The notes: a model not told the origin generated them from the sequence alone. A stretch of DNA of 64,000 bases from Pseudisothecium myosuroides (GCA_951799445.1 OX637292.1:14387296-14451295); one strand, 5' to 3'; shown: positions 12,119 through 23,640, counted from the stretch's first letter. Translations and numbers: made by a program.

Positions 12119-12501
12119 AGGGAGCTGACCCATTTCCAACCACTTAAGCAATCACGCATATTTGGAGCGAAGGTTATTTGAGTGCGGAATTCTTCCCGTG
12201 TATAGAAATTGGGTTTGGAAGGATTGCATATTTTTCTAGAATTTTATTACACAAAGCATAATTACTATGATTTTTCTAGTAGAAGATTCTCTTTGACCTA
12301 TAATGGTGATATAGACCTTTCTAATTCTGACCATAGGTTGATTGCAAAATCGACCAAGGGTTGGTTCACTTGCAGTATTGAGAGCCTTGCAACCAATCAT
12401 AATATGCCACAACTGCTCCGGGAACTGAACCACAACTTCACGAAAAGAGAGCAATCTATAGATTGGAAATGAGGGGTGATAAAAAAATGGGTCAGCTCCC
12501 T
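12119..12501. mobile_element. Inverted-repeat MITE with TA target site
   Basis: The termini AGGGAGCTGACCCATTT (left) and its complement (right, ending at 12501) form an inverted repeat of about 17 bp, flanked by TA at 12117-12118 and 12502-12503. TA duplication fits the Tc1/mariner group, though the terminal sequence is not the usual Stowaway consensus. The plus-strand ORF inside (12209-12472) and its minus-strand shadow show no recognisable domain. The 383-bp interior is otherwise featureless. Confidence 0.55.
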
Positions 12502-12503
12502 TA

Positions 12504-13858
12504 TTATGAGGTAAGCATGGGAATGTGGTAATTGTAAAGTATGAATGGAAGTGATTTGAAAGTAATTTGTAATTTCAATTGGAATTACTAAGTAAACTAA
12601 CCTAATTTTGACTGCATTCTAAAACCACACAGTCTAGATTCTTGTCTAAAATCTACTTCCATTATCCATAAGAGTCTACAATTGGTTATCCTAAATCCCA
12701 TTTTTAGTACTTTGAAAATTTGTAGTTTATTTAGGCGGTATCCAAAAAATGCATTCTCAAAGAATCTAGAATTCCCTTTGACTACCAACAAGACCCCACA
12801 AAAAAAATTCAATATAATAATAGGAACCATGTTGAATTGTTTATTTGTTTGAATCTTATTTTAGATGTAGTTTCCTTAATGAGATTTTTGAGTCATCGGA
12901 TCGCATTGAATAAAATTACAATCAACATGGTGGAATCAATATCAAAATGAACTGCTCCAATAGCATGTTATATGGAATTTTTGGTGCAAGGATTGATTAG
13001 TTTCCATGTGAAGTTGTCAACCCTCATCCACTCGCTTTAGCAAATAAAAAATTGAATGAAAGAGTAGAAGATGGTTTGTCCTTGAAACATGATAGTTTCT
13101 TGAAGACATACTTCCCTATAAAAAAAAAGTTGCTTAATTACATTCAAATGTCACTACCGTATTCATCAACAAACTAAGCCTTTTTGTGAATACAGAAGAT
13201 ATATGTAAAAAAATGTGGCCACGGAAAAAAAAGCTCTAGATTTAATCCAGAGAAATTAGATTTTTTATTTTCCTTTTCCCCTATTTTTTTTAGTAAATTT
13301 TAATTTATATTCATTTTCAAAAAATCATTCTATTTACATTTTTTGCCTACCAACTTGTTAAAATTTTGTTGATCTTTGAATAGTATAAGTTCAAGTATTT
13401 TGTTATTTTTTTAATGTTTGATTTTAATGATTTTAATTTAGGTTTTATTATTCAAATATAATATTTCTGAATATACCTAAGATTTTTTGTATTCCATGCA
13501 AAATTGTAGTATTGTCTAAATTTGACTTTGCTTTAATTGGCTAGAGAACGGGCTAGAGAAATCTACTATTTTTTCTACTGCAAATAATGATTTGGCCTCA
13601 GCTTTATTGGACTAAAGAAATTTGTCTTTTATTTTGTTTTATTTTATTTCTATTTCTAATCAATTTTCTTTTTAATATCCATGCAGACTTCTTCTTCAAT
13701 CGAACTTATTTTTTTGTTTTTGTGTAGGATTGTCCTTGACTCCTTGTGGAAAATACATACAAGGCCCCATGATTGGAGAAAGGTCTCTAGATTTTATTTT
13801 GAAAAGTCTACCAGTAAGGGAATCATGCATTGCTATTTAATTTGACTATTGTTCTTAA
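12504..13858. other. AT-rich spacer
   Basis: No gene, RNA or clear repeat was recognised. The sequence is strongly A/T-rich with many homopolymer runs. Confidence 0.4.
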
Positions 13859-14290
13859 TCCCTAAAGTTCTTTGACTATGTTTTCACCAGAAACACTCCA
13901 AAAACACCATTTCTAGTACAAATACCAAATTTTAGAAAAAAACATTTTGGGATACATTAATTGTAAGATCTTGTAGTACACTAGTTTGAGAAGATGTAGA
14001 AATAATTTCAAAAACTTTCACCATGTGGATTGCAAAATATTAGCATTTGAATTAACAAAAATCATTTTTTTGGTCTTGCAAAAAACAAGGTAGCTGAACT
14101 TCACAAGTTCACATTTGTATGAAAAAATGTTCATGTTGTTGTTGCTTCTTTAGATTCATTCTTCAAGGTAAATTGACTACATGCTTGAAAAATTTCAGAT
14201 CCTTTGCAATTGTACAACATATAGGGAAAAAAATAGTAAATACAAAGAAGTAGAGAAAGATTCAAAATACTAAATTGTTAAGAATTTCAC
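13859..14290 (+). mobile_element. Truncated long TTAA-family element
   Basis: It begins TCCCTAAAGTTCTTTGACTA directly after TTAA (13855-13858). It then follows the copy at 41643 closely through the words CATTTCTAGTACAA, TAAGATCTTGTAG and ACTAAATTGTTAAGAATTT. Similarity stops near 14290 and the right terminal repeat is missing. About 14490-14540 holds a short inverted piece of the same family, showing local rearrangement. Confidence 0.6.
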
Positions 14291-14879
14291 CTATCATGAA
14301 GCCTACTTTCTCTGCCCTCTACTTTATGTTTTATGGGACTTGGGGAATGAAGACGATAAAGGATGCTCTTACAATATTAGAGTAACAATAAGAAATTTTA
14401 GCAAAACATCTTCTGAAGCATGATTTGGACACCCTCCTTTTTCTCTAAAGCCATACTTTTGTTCAATGAGACACACTGCATCTGACAAAACAATTAAACA
14501 CATACAATTTAGTATTTTGAATCTTTCTCTACTTCTTTTACAAGTAAACACATACACGACAATTTTTGGATGAAAATTGCGCAATTAATACTTAGACAGG
14601 TCAAGAGATTGTCTTTTTGGCACAACAAAAATTGTTCATTTTCCAAGGTTGGCAACTTCTCCAAATACTACCTTTTTTTTCTTCTACAAATGAGAGTTTG
14701 ACATAATAAATGATAGAAATTCTCTTTTGCTTTTGCACACTAGGAGACTTACAATTGGTTGAAAGTTCATATATTAACGAGTTGCATGGATGGCATAAAC
14801 ATGTGACTCACTCTAAAAAATTAACTCGGTGCGGTTTTGACATGATGAACTTTTGCTACACATGTGGAGATTCTCTTCA

Positions 14880-15101
14880 CCCTTAAACGTCGACGCAGCC
14901 ATTCTATGGCTGATGCATGACAAAGAATCAAACTGTGTAGGACAAAAATGCAACTATTCATCCTCGGGAATTTCTTGTGGAAAGGGAAGATCTTCTACAT
15001 AGATTGACTTTCAATGAGTGCTTTTGCAATTTTTTAAGCCAATGATTCACACGGTAATGCAAAAGGATGATTTCGAGGGTCACCCCTTTGTCCTTTAAGG
15101 G
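14880..15101 (+). mobile_element. 222-bp TTAA-flanked MITE, copy 2
   Basis: It begins CCCTTAAACGTCGACG and ends CCTTTAAGGG. It lies in the same orientation as the copy at 11250 and is closely similar along its length. The right flank is TTAA (15102-15105); the left flank reads TTCA (14876-14879), one base off the expected duplication. Length is again 222 bp. No ORF. Confidence 0.75.
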
Positions 15102-15637
15102 TTAACCAAGTGTTCTTCTTCGATAGAGTGTTGTTGTTTTGTTTTCTTTTTTTTAACACAATTGCTGCAACTTCCATCTTGCAATGGACTGAGACTTTTT
15201 AATTTATTGCTATCCAAGCCATGTGGATTTGGCTCAGTGGAAGTGAAGTCGTGTGCGTCTGCCAAAGTGCCTGTGTGGTGCGTACTTAATTCATTCTTTC
15301 AATGCTTGGACATAAACTGTCCATGTCCACAATTTATGTCCACGGACATATATTGTGACCCGCCGTACTCTTTGGCATGGATGGAATCATCCCTTTCACT
15401 TTGTTTTATTTCCGCACTTTGGAAACGATGATGAAAGTGACCAGCTTTCAAATGTCAGTCCCCAAGTGTAGATTGAAGTCCCTTTTCAAAAAATTTGCCT
15501 ATAGAAACCTCATACATATGGCCCCCACCGGGATTAAAAGTAATTAAACTTAAAGTATGTACTAAAATATGGCAAGATATAGACCATTGAATTAAAAATT
15601 CAAAAAGGAATATTTTTTTATTTAGAAGTAATTTTAA

Positions 15638-17160
15638 CCCCTAAAGTGTCAAGTCACTCAAAACTACCATTTCTATTGCAAAGAGCAAAAATGTTTTTTT
15701 TTAATTTTTCAAATTTTTATTTTTGTGTATCTAACTGCAAGATCTTGTTCTAAACTAGTGTAAGAATGTGTGGAAGAAATTTCAGAAACTTTAACCGCAA
15801 AGATTGCAAGATATTTACATTTAAAGTGAAGAAAATATATTTTTTTGCTCCTTGCTCGACTAGAGTATTTGGCTTTGAATCTTCCTAACTTAAAGTTTTT
15901 GCATTAATGATTTTAAATTTCTAGCTTTTTATGTTGAAGAATTGATTTGAGAGTCTAGGAAAAAAAAGTTCAAAAAACACACACTTAATTTTCACTCATT
16001 AAAAAATTGTTAAGTAGAAGTAGGTTTAAGATCAAAGGAAAAATTAAACTGTTAATAGCTCTAAGATGGAATTGAAACACACTAATCTCAATGGTGAGAT
16101 TGTTCTAGCAAGAAATCCTAACCTTGTAAAACTTTCTTTTCTGAAAAATTGCAAAATAAAGAATTCAAAATTGAATCCTACAAGTTATTTTTTCAAGAAG
16201 ATGCTTTGATTGCCCAAAAAACAAGATAAATCCACTAATCCAAATGTATTCATTGTCCATAACTTTCACATTACTAATCCAAATGGAATGAATTAAAGCT
16301 TTCCATATAAATAAAAATACAATCTATAAGAACCAAATTTTAAAAAAATCTAAGTCCACATTTTTGTTGAGCTTTTTTTTTTCTACCTGCCAAACTAAAA
16401 TTTGGGCTTATTGTGTTGTAACTTTTGCTCCCAGAAATTTATTGAAGTCAAAATTATATCTCCAAAAAATTGATGTGTTTTTTCTAACTTCATAAGAAGT
16501 TTCAGAAAATCATGACAACCATTGAGACTATAGGAGCTTGTCTAAAATCCATTATGTCCCCCAAAGGAACAATGGAACTTTAGGGCTCGGGGGGGTCACT
16601 TAGAGTGTCCATTAGAAAACACGTGCGAACAAAACTTTGGACCCCCTATATTATATCCTAAAATTTAAATAAAATGAAATAAAAAAAAAATATGACTAGA
16701 TTTTCCTACTTCAAAAGTTTATGTTTTGAATTATTGATATTTTTATTTGTTAATGATAATTAGTTACAAATTTTTGAAGTAATTAGATACACTGTACAAC
16801 TGAAAAATAACTTTCACACCCCTATATTATATCCTAAAAAATTGTCTAAAAAATGAACAAAAAATTCCTAAAAATAGCTCTCTATTGAAAGTTCATTTTG
16901 AGTTGAGTATTGATGCAATGGTCATCTAAATGTGATCTCTATAAATATTTGAGTTGAAAAACATGCCGTTTTAGGCCATTTTCAACCTCTTGTACAAATC
17001 ATTTCAACTATTATTTTAGTTTGAAATTTTGGCAATAGAAACCTATAGTCATTATTAAGCAACCCTCAAAATTTTAAGTTGAAATTATAGTTCATTAGAA
17101 ACCACTTGTTTGCACGTGGTTTGTAGTAAAATACTAGGTGCCCCCCCCGAGCTTTAGGGG
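15638..17160 (+). mobile_element. Long TTAA-family element interrupted by a younger MITE
   Basis: The left end CCCCTAAAGTG follows TTAA (15634-15637). The right end CTTTAGGGG is followed by TTCA, probably a mutated TTAA. Without the 566-bp insertion at 16586-17151 and its 8-bp duplication, the element is about 950 bp, close to the copies at 41643 and 46299. Shared internal words include AACTACCATTTCTATTGCAA, TGTAAGATCTTG-like and GATTTGAGAGTCTAGGAAAA. It has no long ORF and is non-autonomous. The nesting shows it is older than the inserted MITE. Confidence 0.75.
16586..17151 (+). mobile_element. 565-bp MITE with G/C-run ends and 8-bp target duplication, copy 1
   Basis: The left end reads CTCGGGGGGGTCACTTAG and the right end is the complement of CTCGGGGGGGGCACCTAG. 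Further in, both ends share CACGTGCGAACAA-type sequence, giving an imperfect inverted repeat of about 48 bp. CTTTAGGG flanks it exactly on both sides (16578-16585 and 17152-17159). The copy at 63201 is almost identical over the full length. Eight-base duplications are made by hAT-, P- and Merlin-type transposases; the C/G-run terminus does not match the common hAT consensus, so the superfamily is open. No ORF. Confidence 0.9.
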
Positions 17161-17164
17161 TTCA

Positions 17165-18264
17165 AGATCTAGTAGAGATCATAAATATGGTCATATATTT
17201 GATTCTTAGAATATCAAATATGTACTAAAATATGGCAAAACATATATTGTTGAGTTGAAAATTCAATAATGAACATCTTTCATTTGGAAGTCATTCAATA
17301 TGTAAACCTTCACATGTTCAAATATGACACCATACGCGTAGAATATGAAGCCATTTTGCAACTTCTCATATATGTACTAGGAGGTTCAATAATGATTTAA
17401 ATTGGAAGTGTTATCTGTTATTGGATCCGCCTCAATATGAATACAAACTTATGTAACTAATGTATATGCAATTCATGCAATTTGTATGTCTAATATACAA
17501 AAATGCCATGTTGCCACCCAAATCGAGCTTCTTAGAACTTCAAGGGTTAAGAAAAGTTGGGCTCACTTTTCAGTCATTGTCATTGTACTTTTGTGGTTGC
17601 ATTCCAATATAGGGATTAAGGTGGGTACCCCCTAAACCGTCAACTTTTGCTACTATGCCTAATTATTATTATAAGATTGGTTATATTTTCATATTTTCTT
17701 GTTGGTAAGTGAAAAGAAGTTCTGCCACACCAAAGAACACGACATAGATACCATATGCAAAAGTTATGAAGGGTCAAAGTTTTTTTTGGTAGATGTTCAA
17801 AAATCCTTTTTTCGACATAGGTACATATTGATTTTGGAGATGTACACAAAGTAATGATGGTGGTTTTAGGCATGGTGCAATTTGGGATGAACCCACCTTA
17901 TCATCATCATCACTAGGTATGGACTATGGATACATATTGCTTTCTTCAATGTTCCAATTGCATTTGTCAATGTATGACTAGTTAATATATCAAGACATAT
18001 ATAGACCAACACTGAATATATCATGAAAGGCTCATTTTTCTCAAAGGTAGGCGGCCTTCTTGAAGGCTCAGTTTTCTCCTAATGATGAATGCTTTTAGGT
18101 CTTCTGCAATTCCAACATCAAAATTCATAACTAATTCCATGAAGGTCCAAAATATATGAAACAAATTGGGTTAGATGCTAGTTCCGATTGTTTTTCAAGG
18201 GAAATTCACTGAAAAATATTTCAAGAAGTAAATTGTAAAATATTTCAAGAAGTAGTTTTGATCC
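17165..18264. other. AT-rich spacer
   Basis: No supported gene or repeat was found. A 77-codon minus-strand ORF at 17640-17873 has no recognisable features. Confidence 0.4.
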
Positions 18265-18268
18265 TTAA

Positions 18269-18490
18269 CCCTGTAAGGACGTGGGGGGTGACCTTGGAAA
18301 TCATGCATTGTATAACCGTGAGAGTCATTGGAATAAAAAAATCCAAAAGTACTCATTGGAAGTCAAGCTACTGTAGATGTTCTCCACTTTCCACAAAAAA
18401 CTCCAAGGATAAATAGTTGTAGTTCTGTTCTACATTGGAGAATCCCTTGTCACTCATCGGACACTTATGGTCCGCGGCGTCCTTACTGGG
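18269..18490 (-). mobile_element. 222-bp TTAA-flanked MITE, copy 3 (inverted)
   Basis: The ends CCCTGTAAGGACG and the complement of CCCAGTAAGGACG form the terminal inverted repeat. TTAA flanks both sides (18265-18268 and 18491-18494). Its interior matches the copies at 11250 and 14880 in reverse orientation (for example GGGGTGACCTTGGAAATCAT against their right ends). Its inverted repeat is the best preserved of the three. No ORF. Confidence 0.8.
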
Positions 18491-18519
18491 TTAAACATAT
18501 ACAAAAGCAATACATATGA

Positions 18520-18960
18520 ATCAGCCCCACACGCATCCGCTGTCATCAACACAGGAAGACACTCCAATCCGATCAAAACTATCCTAAGGAATCCTTAAAC
18601 CCTTGTTCATCGCAAGCACACTTCTATCAATGCAAGAAGTCTGCATAATAGTGTACTAAAATCCATGGCCAAAGCACAAGAAAGAAGCCTCCTTCTCTTT
18701 TCTTGATACTTGACCCTTAAAAAAAATTCTTCCGTTTCCATTGAAGAATATTCATACGAAAGCACCAAATATTCAGCCTCGCATGCATTAGCTGCAAAAA
18801 CAAAGACACTCCAATCCGATCAAAATTGTGCCATCAGTCCTCGTTCATCGCAAACCCACCTCTATCAATGTTGCAAGAAATCTGCAAGGAAGTGTAATCC
18901 GTGTCCAGAAAAGAAAGAAAGAAGCGTCCCTCTGAATCTTGAGACTGTAGTCTCCAATTT
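18520..18960 (-). repeat. Inverted counterpart of the U6-downstream tandem repeat
   Basis: Read on the minus strand this matches the tandem units at 23097-23640: words such as GGAGTGTCT, GAATATTCTTCAATGGAAAC and ATAGAGGTG occur in the same order. Two diverged units are present (about 18520-18800 and 18801-18960). Together with 20325-20612 it forms the left arm of a large inverted duplication around the eL22 gene. The plus-strand ORF starting at 18710 and running to 19258 (182 codons) begins in this repeat and is not supported as a gene. Confidence 0.65.
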
Positions 18961-20320
18961 CATTTCATTGAGCAGAATTCGTAAGAGCTTCTCCACCGTG
19001 CACTTGAAACGACGCTTAACCGACACTTTAGGAGTCTCTGCTGCACTTTACGTCCCCACCGCATTGCCGCTAAAGAGTTTCCAGCTTTCGTGGGCCACGC
19101 CAAAAGGCTCCGTCCACGGTTCTCTTATGGTCTTTCGAGTACACGGAAGAGCTCCCGCGACGACTTTCGTGGGTATTACTGCACCAGTAATATTGCTGCA
19201 GCTGCTCTGTTGTTGTGCAGGTCAGCTTCGACGTCCATCTGTCTACGATGAAAATTAATCTTGAAAATGAAGTTACTAATGTAATGAAATTTTTTCTTTT
19301 GCGCACATTGTTTTATTTTAATTAACGTGACATGCGCACAGCAAGGAGACACGACCGCATAAGTTTAGCTACCTCATTGTCAAGATTCCATACAGACAGT
19401 TTTTCCTGAATTGATACTTGTGAGCAACAACAATAGCATAATGTTTTCACAATTTACACCATTCCCAACCGTACTGATTGAATCCAAAGACATACCTTGG
19501 TTTTTATACGTTTTTCAAATGAACAGTGCGACAAATCGGGTGCACTCATAGAACAACACAAGCATGCGGGGTGTTTTAGTATATCAAAACTTTCAATCTG
19601 TCATCCTCAAGTGCTTCAGAAAGTCCGTCACTGGTATACAGAGAACGCAAATGTAATTGACAGATGCATCCAATGTGCACAAAACAGCTTTATGTAGAAA
19701 GCTGAAATGCTCACTGGTATACAGAGAACGCAAATGTAATTGATAGATGCATCCAGTGTGCACAAAACAGCTTTATATAGAAAGCTGAAATGCTCACGAC
19801 AAGGTGTAAGATTCAAAAACTGGCATGCTTCATAATTACGTCAGAATTGCATCCTCTGATGGCCCATTCAAAAGGTTAGCATCCTTGCTACATCACAACA
19901 ATTTTGCAAATTTCTGGTAATCCAAAATTCAGACTTTCTAAATCACACTTAAGCTTCATTAGACGTTTGTAATCCAAATTCTGGTAAATCAAAGAGCGCG
20001 TTGGTTCCCTATGCTGAAAAACCGAACCTCATTGAGCAAAACAATGTGTTTGCTCTAATAATAAATATGCTCTCCTACTCCGCAAAAAATATTGTCACGG
20101 CAGGGACTACCACATGTAGAACAAATTCCTCTGCCATTATTATGTATATGTACAAGGCTTATTTACAAATATTCACAATGAATACAGTGAGTGGTTTTGA
20201 AGGGGCATACCACGTGGATGCGGTGGGGAATTGCGGTAAGAAACGGGGAGCTTCCTCAACCTTCCACGCCGTGGCAGCCTCCAAAACTCCGTTCACTGTG
20301 GGTTTCACGTGAATGCGGTG
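18961..20320. other. Spacer with an 83-bp tandem duplication
   Basis: At 19629-19794 an 83-bp unit starting CACTGGTATACAGAGAACGC is repeated twice with few differences. The last part of the 182-codon plus ORF (to 19258) has no recognisable domain. Nothing else was supported. Confidence 0.6.
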
Positions 20321-20392
20321 GAGGTACTCTACTCAATCCGATCAAAACTGTGCCTAAAGCGGAAGCGGCCAGCAAGAAAAAAGAGAAGCGAA

Positions 20393-20442
20393 AAAATTTG
20401 GACCATTTCTCGATTTGTGCGTGTCATCCTTGCGCAGGGGCC

Positions 20443-20474
<32 letters not shown>

Positions 20475-20494
20475 TCAGATGTCTCCGAAGAGAC
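20393..20494 (-). ncRNA. U6: U6 spliceosomal snRNA, copy 1
   Basis: The minus strand from 20494 starts GTCTCTTCGGAGACATC (5' stem-loop). It continues through the invariant U6 core, including the ACAGAGAAGATTAGCATG region that pairs with the 5' splice site and U2, and ends in a T run acting as the Pol III terminator. Length about 102 nt, as in other plants. The core is identical in the copy at 22918. A TATA box and upstream sequence element lie at plant Pol III spacing, so the gene looks functional. It acts in the spliceosome catalytic centre. Confidence 0.95.
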
Positions 20495-20516
20495 GAAAGC
20501 AGCGGTCCAGCTACAC

Positions 20517-20559
20517 TATATATACCTGATAGCTACCTGGGCCACAAACGATATGGGTT
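20517..20559 (-). promoter_or_regulatory. Pol III promoter of U6 copy 1 (USE and TATA)
   Basis: On the minus strand, AACCCATATCG (20559-20549) matches the plant upstream sequence element RTCCCACATCG at most positions. TATATATA lies at 20524-20517, about 30 bp before the RNA start. The spacing of about 24 bp between them is the one that directs plant U6 genes to RNA polymerase III rather than II. Confidence 0.85.
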
Positions 20560-21212
20560 ATTTCCTGCCCTTCCTCCGTTTGCGGAAAAGTAAAAGTAAA
20601 GGAACTCTCGTACATTTTATTTTGTATGGATTTCCTCTTACGTAAATTACTATGGGCTTCTACATTAGTGCACCTTGAATTGCACAGTTCCCAAATTAAT
20701 GCGAGTGAGTGTTATCACTGTGGGGTTCATTAATTCAATTAACTTGTGTAAAGATCACAAAGAGCCAAAAATCAGAAGAAATGACATGACACGTATCTGA
20801 CAGCGTTAGCCCTATATCAACATCTTGCACATCTCCAAAAGTTTAAGTATCTCAGTCGCTTAGTTTGTCATTTTGGAAACGTGTTACTTGTCACTGAAAC
20901 AAAAGTAATGTAGTGAGAAGCATATATAAGCATTCATACTGTCCGGAGGCAACAGTAAGAACTTCAGATGACAGGGGTAATGTCGCAATCAGTAAGATCT
21001 GAACCTGAAAGTGTATCAATGTCAAAAGATTATGAGGTGAAACTAATAATCCAATAGTATATTCACGTCGATGTACTCAGTGCACCAGTTGCCTTGGTTG
21101 CAATCCCAACAGCGAAAAAAATCGTATTCATTGGCACTGCTGAGCAACAAGAAAACTTGCTACAGAACCCAGTGTTACACTATTGACGCTCTAGAACTCA
21201 AGCATTCGCGGC

Positions 21213-22527
21213 TCAATCCTCCTCCTCCGCATCCTGGTCCGCGATGTTGAAGTACCGCAACTCGTACACATTCCTGTCCTTGTTGGATGCAATCACTCGG
21301 AGCCAATCCCTCACATTGTGCTTCTTCAAATACTTCTTTGTCAAGTACTTCAAGTACCTGTAAAGTTCACAAACGTAACAATCAGGCATTAGAGGAATGC
21401 AGCATCAAAGCAGCGATATTACGCAACCTCCTCCGACATAGAGCTTCAAAGACCAGCGACAGTGCAAGAATACAACATATCCGCGACAGAGACCACTGCT
21501 GCATGAGGGACACCAATCCCTCAGGTTTACTCCTCGAGTACATCCAATGAGAATTATATGCTCCCCGAAGGAGCATTCCAGGGGTGGGTGGGTGGGTGGC
21601 TGCCACAGAAGTCTAATCTATGCCTAAACCCTAATTTGAGAGTGCAGAACAGCGCCACGGCGAACAAAAAAACCCTAGAGATAACTGCACATTACTCGTC
21701 ACCTCACATGTGCTTCAAACAAACTACAGGTCCAATCAGGCGAGAAACAGTTGACAGATTAAAGCCTAATCTACTCGGATGCAAAATCAATATGATGAAT
21801 TTTTTTCAATCCAAATAAATCTCTCAATGTAAGTGACTCACTTCACTTGTGGAAATCTAACCTAAATTTGTACAGAATTCACCTTAGTACAACACGAACA
21901 CCTGTACTATTGTCCTCATATTGGTGAAGATTTTGTGATGACCATCCAACTATCTATTTAATAAACATCTTTCTTCCTCTAATCAAGAGTATGCTATCAA
22001 GCGATAGTATGCGAAGACCCGTCACAGTTTTTTTGGCGGCCGAAGTCAATACGTTGTCCTCCCAGACGATTTAAACTATCTAACTACACATGTTCAGCTC
22101 TCCCAGCTCAATTACACTATAATTGCTGCGGTTAGACATCATTACTCAACAGTAAACCCTAATTCCATGGCCTAGCTAACTCTACTTCCTTTATCTCCAC
22201 CACGTATCCATCACAACGACAGTCCAATTGAAAGCCCTAACCCTAAAAGCAGCCAATTTCCCCAAACGGTAGTATTTCTTACCTCTTGGAGAACGAGCTC
22301 TCGGAGGTGACGCTGATCTTGTTCTTCTCCCTTGCGATGGAGACGGCGGTTCCGAGCACTCCGGCCTTTCCGTCGACCTTGATACGGTCGTTGAGGAACT
22401 TCTCGAAGGAGGCGATGTCCATGATCTTATCCTCCACGGGCTTACCGCAGTCGATGGTGAACGTCTGCGCCTTCTTCTTGCCCTTGGTGGAGGCACCGGG
22501 CGCCTTCTTGGCCATGGGAGCAGGCAT
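21213..22527 (-). CDS. RPL22: 60S ribosomal protein L22 (eL22)
   Basis: Two exons, 22527-22283 and 21357-21213, join through an intron of about 925 bp with GT and AG ends, splitting an Arg codon after SSFSK. The product is about 129 residues, the usual eL22 size. Exon 1 gives [20 protein letters not shown] and a run to SFSKR; exon 2 gives [20 protein letters not shown] and ends in an acidic tail (DQDAEEED). All are hallmarks of plant eL22, a structural protein of the large subunit. The first ATG (MPAPMAKK) is used here; the second, four codons on, is also possible. The intron contains telo-box words AAACCCTAA at 21626-21634 and 22154-22162. The gene sits between two divergent U6 genes. Confidence 0.95.
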
Positions 22528-22655
22528 GGTGAAGGGGCTGGGAGAAAACTGGGGGCAGTAACTTACCAACAAAGAGGAGCAGAGGCTGTGCTGAGCCTGG
22601 CAGCAAAAGAGAGAGGGCTAGGGTGCGAGACGAGGATCTAAACACAGAATGCTCG

Positions 22656-22664
22656 AAACCCTAA
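22656..22664 (+). promoter_or_regulatory. Telo-box upstream of the eL22 start
   Basis: AAACCCTAA lies about 130 bp upstream of the eL22 start codon, in the promoter or leader. Telo-boxes are characteristic of plant ribosomal-protein and other translation genes and help drive expression in dividing cells. The further copies in the intron strengthen the reading. Confidence 0.6.
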
Positions 22665-22851
22665 TCCGTAGAAAATGGATGGACAGATTCTGAATGGACG
22701 GATTGAAGATGAACAGAGTATGGACGGACAGATTCTGCACGTTAAGGGCTTGATGGATGTGAAAATCGTTGTAGGCTGACTGAAACCGTAAAGGATGAAC
22801 GAGAGTTCCTTTACTTTTACTTTTCCGCAAACGTAGGAAGGGCAGGGAAAT

Positions 22852-22894
22852 AACCCATATCGTTTGTGGCCGAGGTATCTGTCAGGTATATATA
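22852..22894 (+). promoter_or_regulatory. Pol III promoter of U6 copy 2 (USE and TATA)
   Basis: AACCCATATCG at 22852-22862 and TATATATA at 22887-22894, the latter about 31 bp before the RNA start. The arrangement and spacing are the same as at copy 1. Confidence 0.85.
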
Positions 22895-22917
22895 GCGTAG
22901 CTGGACCTCATTGTTTC

Positions 22918-22937
22918 GTCTCTTCGGAGACATCTGA

Positions 22938-22969
<32 letters not shown>

Positions 22970-23019
22970 GGCCCCTGCGCAAGGATGACACGCACAAATC
23001 GAGAAATGGTCCAAATTTT
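22918..23019 (+). ncRNA. U6: U6 spliceosomal snRNA, copy 2
   Basis: Starts GTCTCTTCGGAGACATCTGA and carries the full conserved U6 body (ACAGAGA box, AGATTAGCATGGCCCC and CACAAATCGAGAAATGGTCC), ending at a run of seven T. About 102 nt. The plus-strand gene points away from copy 1. About 290 bp including promoter and downstream flank (22798-23085) are shared with 20325-20612 in inverted orientation, so the pair arose by duplication. Confidence 0.95.
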
Positions 23020-23096
23020 TTTGCTTCTCTTTTTTCTTGCTACCCGCTTCCGCTTCAGTTTTGATTGGATTGGAGTGTCTCGGTTTCTGCAGCTAA

Positions 23097-23640
23097 TGCA
23101 TGTGAGGTTGAATATTTGGTGTTTTGTATGAATATTCTTCAATGGAAACTGAAGAAATTTTGAAGGCCAAGTATCAAGAAAGAGAGGGAGGCTTCTTTTT
23201 TGACCATGGATTATAACTTAGTACACTATCTTGCAGACTTCTCGGATTGATAGAGGTGTGCTTGCGATGAATGAGGACTTAGGATTCCTTAGGATAGTTT
23301 GGATCGGATTGAAGTGTCTGCCTGTGTTGATGACAGCGGATGCATGTGAGGTTGAATATTTGGTGTTTTGTATGAATATTCTTCAATGGAAACTGAAGAA
23401 ATTTTGAAGGCCAAGTATCAAGAAAGAGAGGGAGGCTTCTTTTTTGACCATGGATTATAACTTAGTACACTATCTTGCAGACTTCTCGGATTGATAGAGG
23501 TGTGCTTGCGATGAATGAGGACTTAAGGATTCCTTAGGATAGTTTGGATCGGATTGAAGTGTCTGCCTGTGTTGATGACAGCGGATGCGTGTGGGGCTGA
23601 ATATTTGTTGCTTTTCTATAGATATTGTTTAATAAAAATG
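23097..23640 (+). repeat. 244-bp tandem repeat downstream of U6 copy 2
   Basis: A 244-bp unit starting TGCATGTGAGGTTGAATATT is repeated almost identically (23097-23340 and 23341-23585). A third, diverged partial unit begins at 23586 (TGCGTGTGGGGCTGAATATT). The same sequence occurs in inverted orientation at 18520-18960. Near identity of the first two units implies a recent tandem duplication. Confidence 0.85.

Noticed and set aside
18710..19258. 182-codon plus-strand ORF
   Set aside because: It starts inside the repeat mirrored at 23.1-23.6 kb, shows no domain, and its first half simply reads through repeat units.
21361..22282. Intronic snoRNA in the eL22 gene
   Set aside because: Ribosomal-protein introns often host snoRNAs, but I found no C and D box pair with terminal stem on the transcribed strand.
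22191..22496. Arg/Ser-rich 101-codon minus ORF
   Set aside because: It is an out-of-frame shadow of eL22 exon 1, running into the intron.
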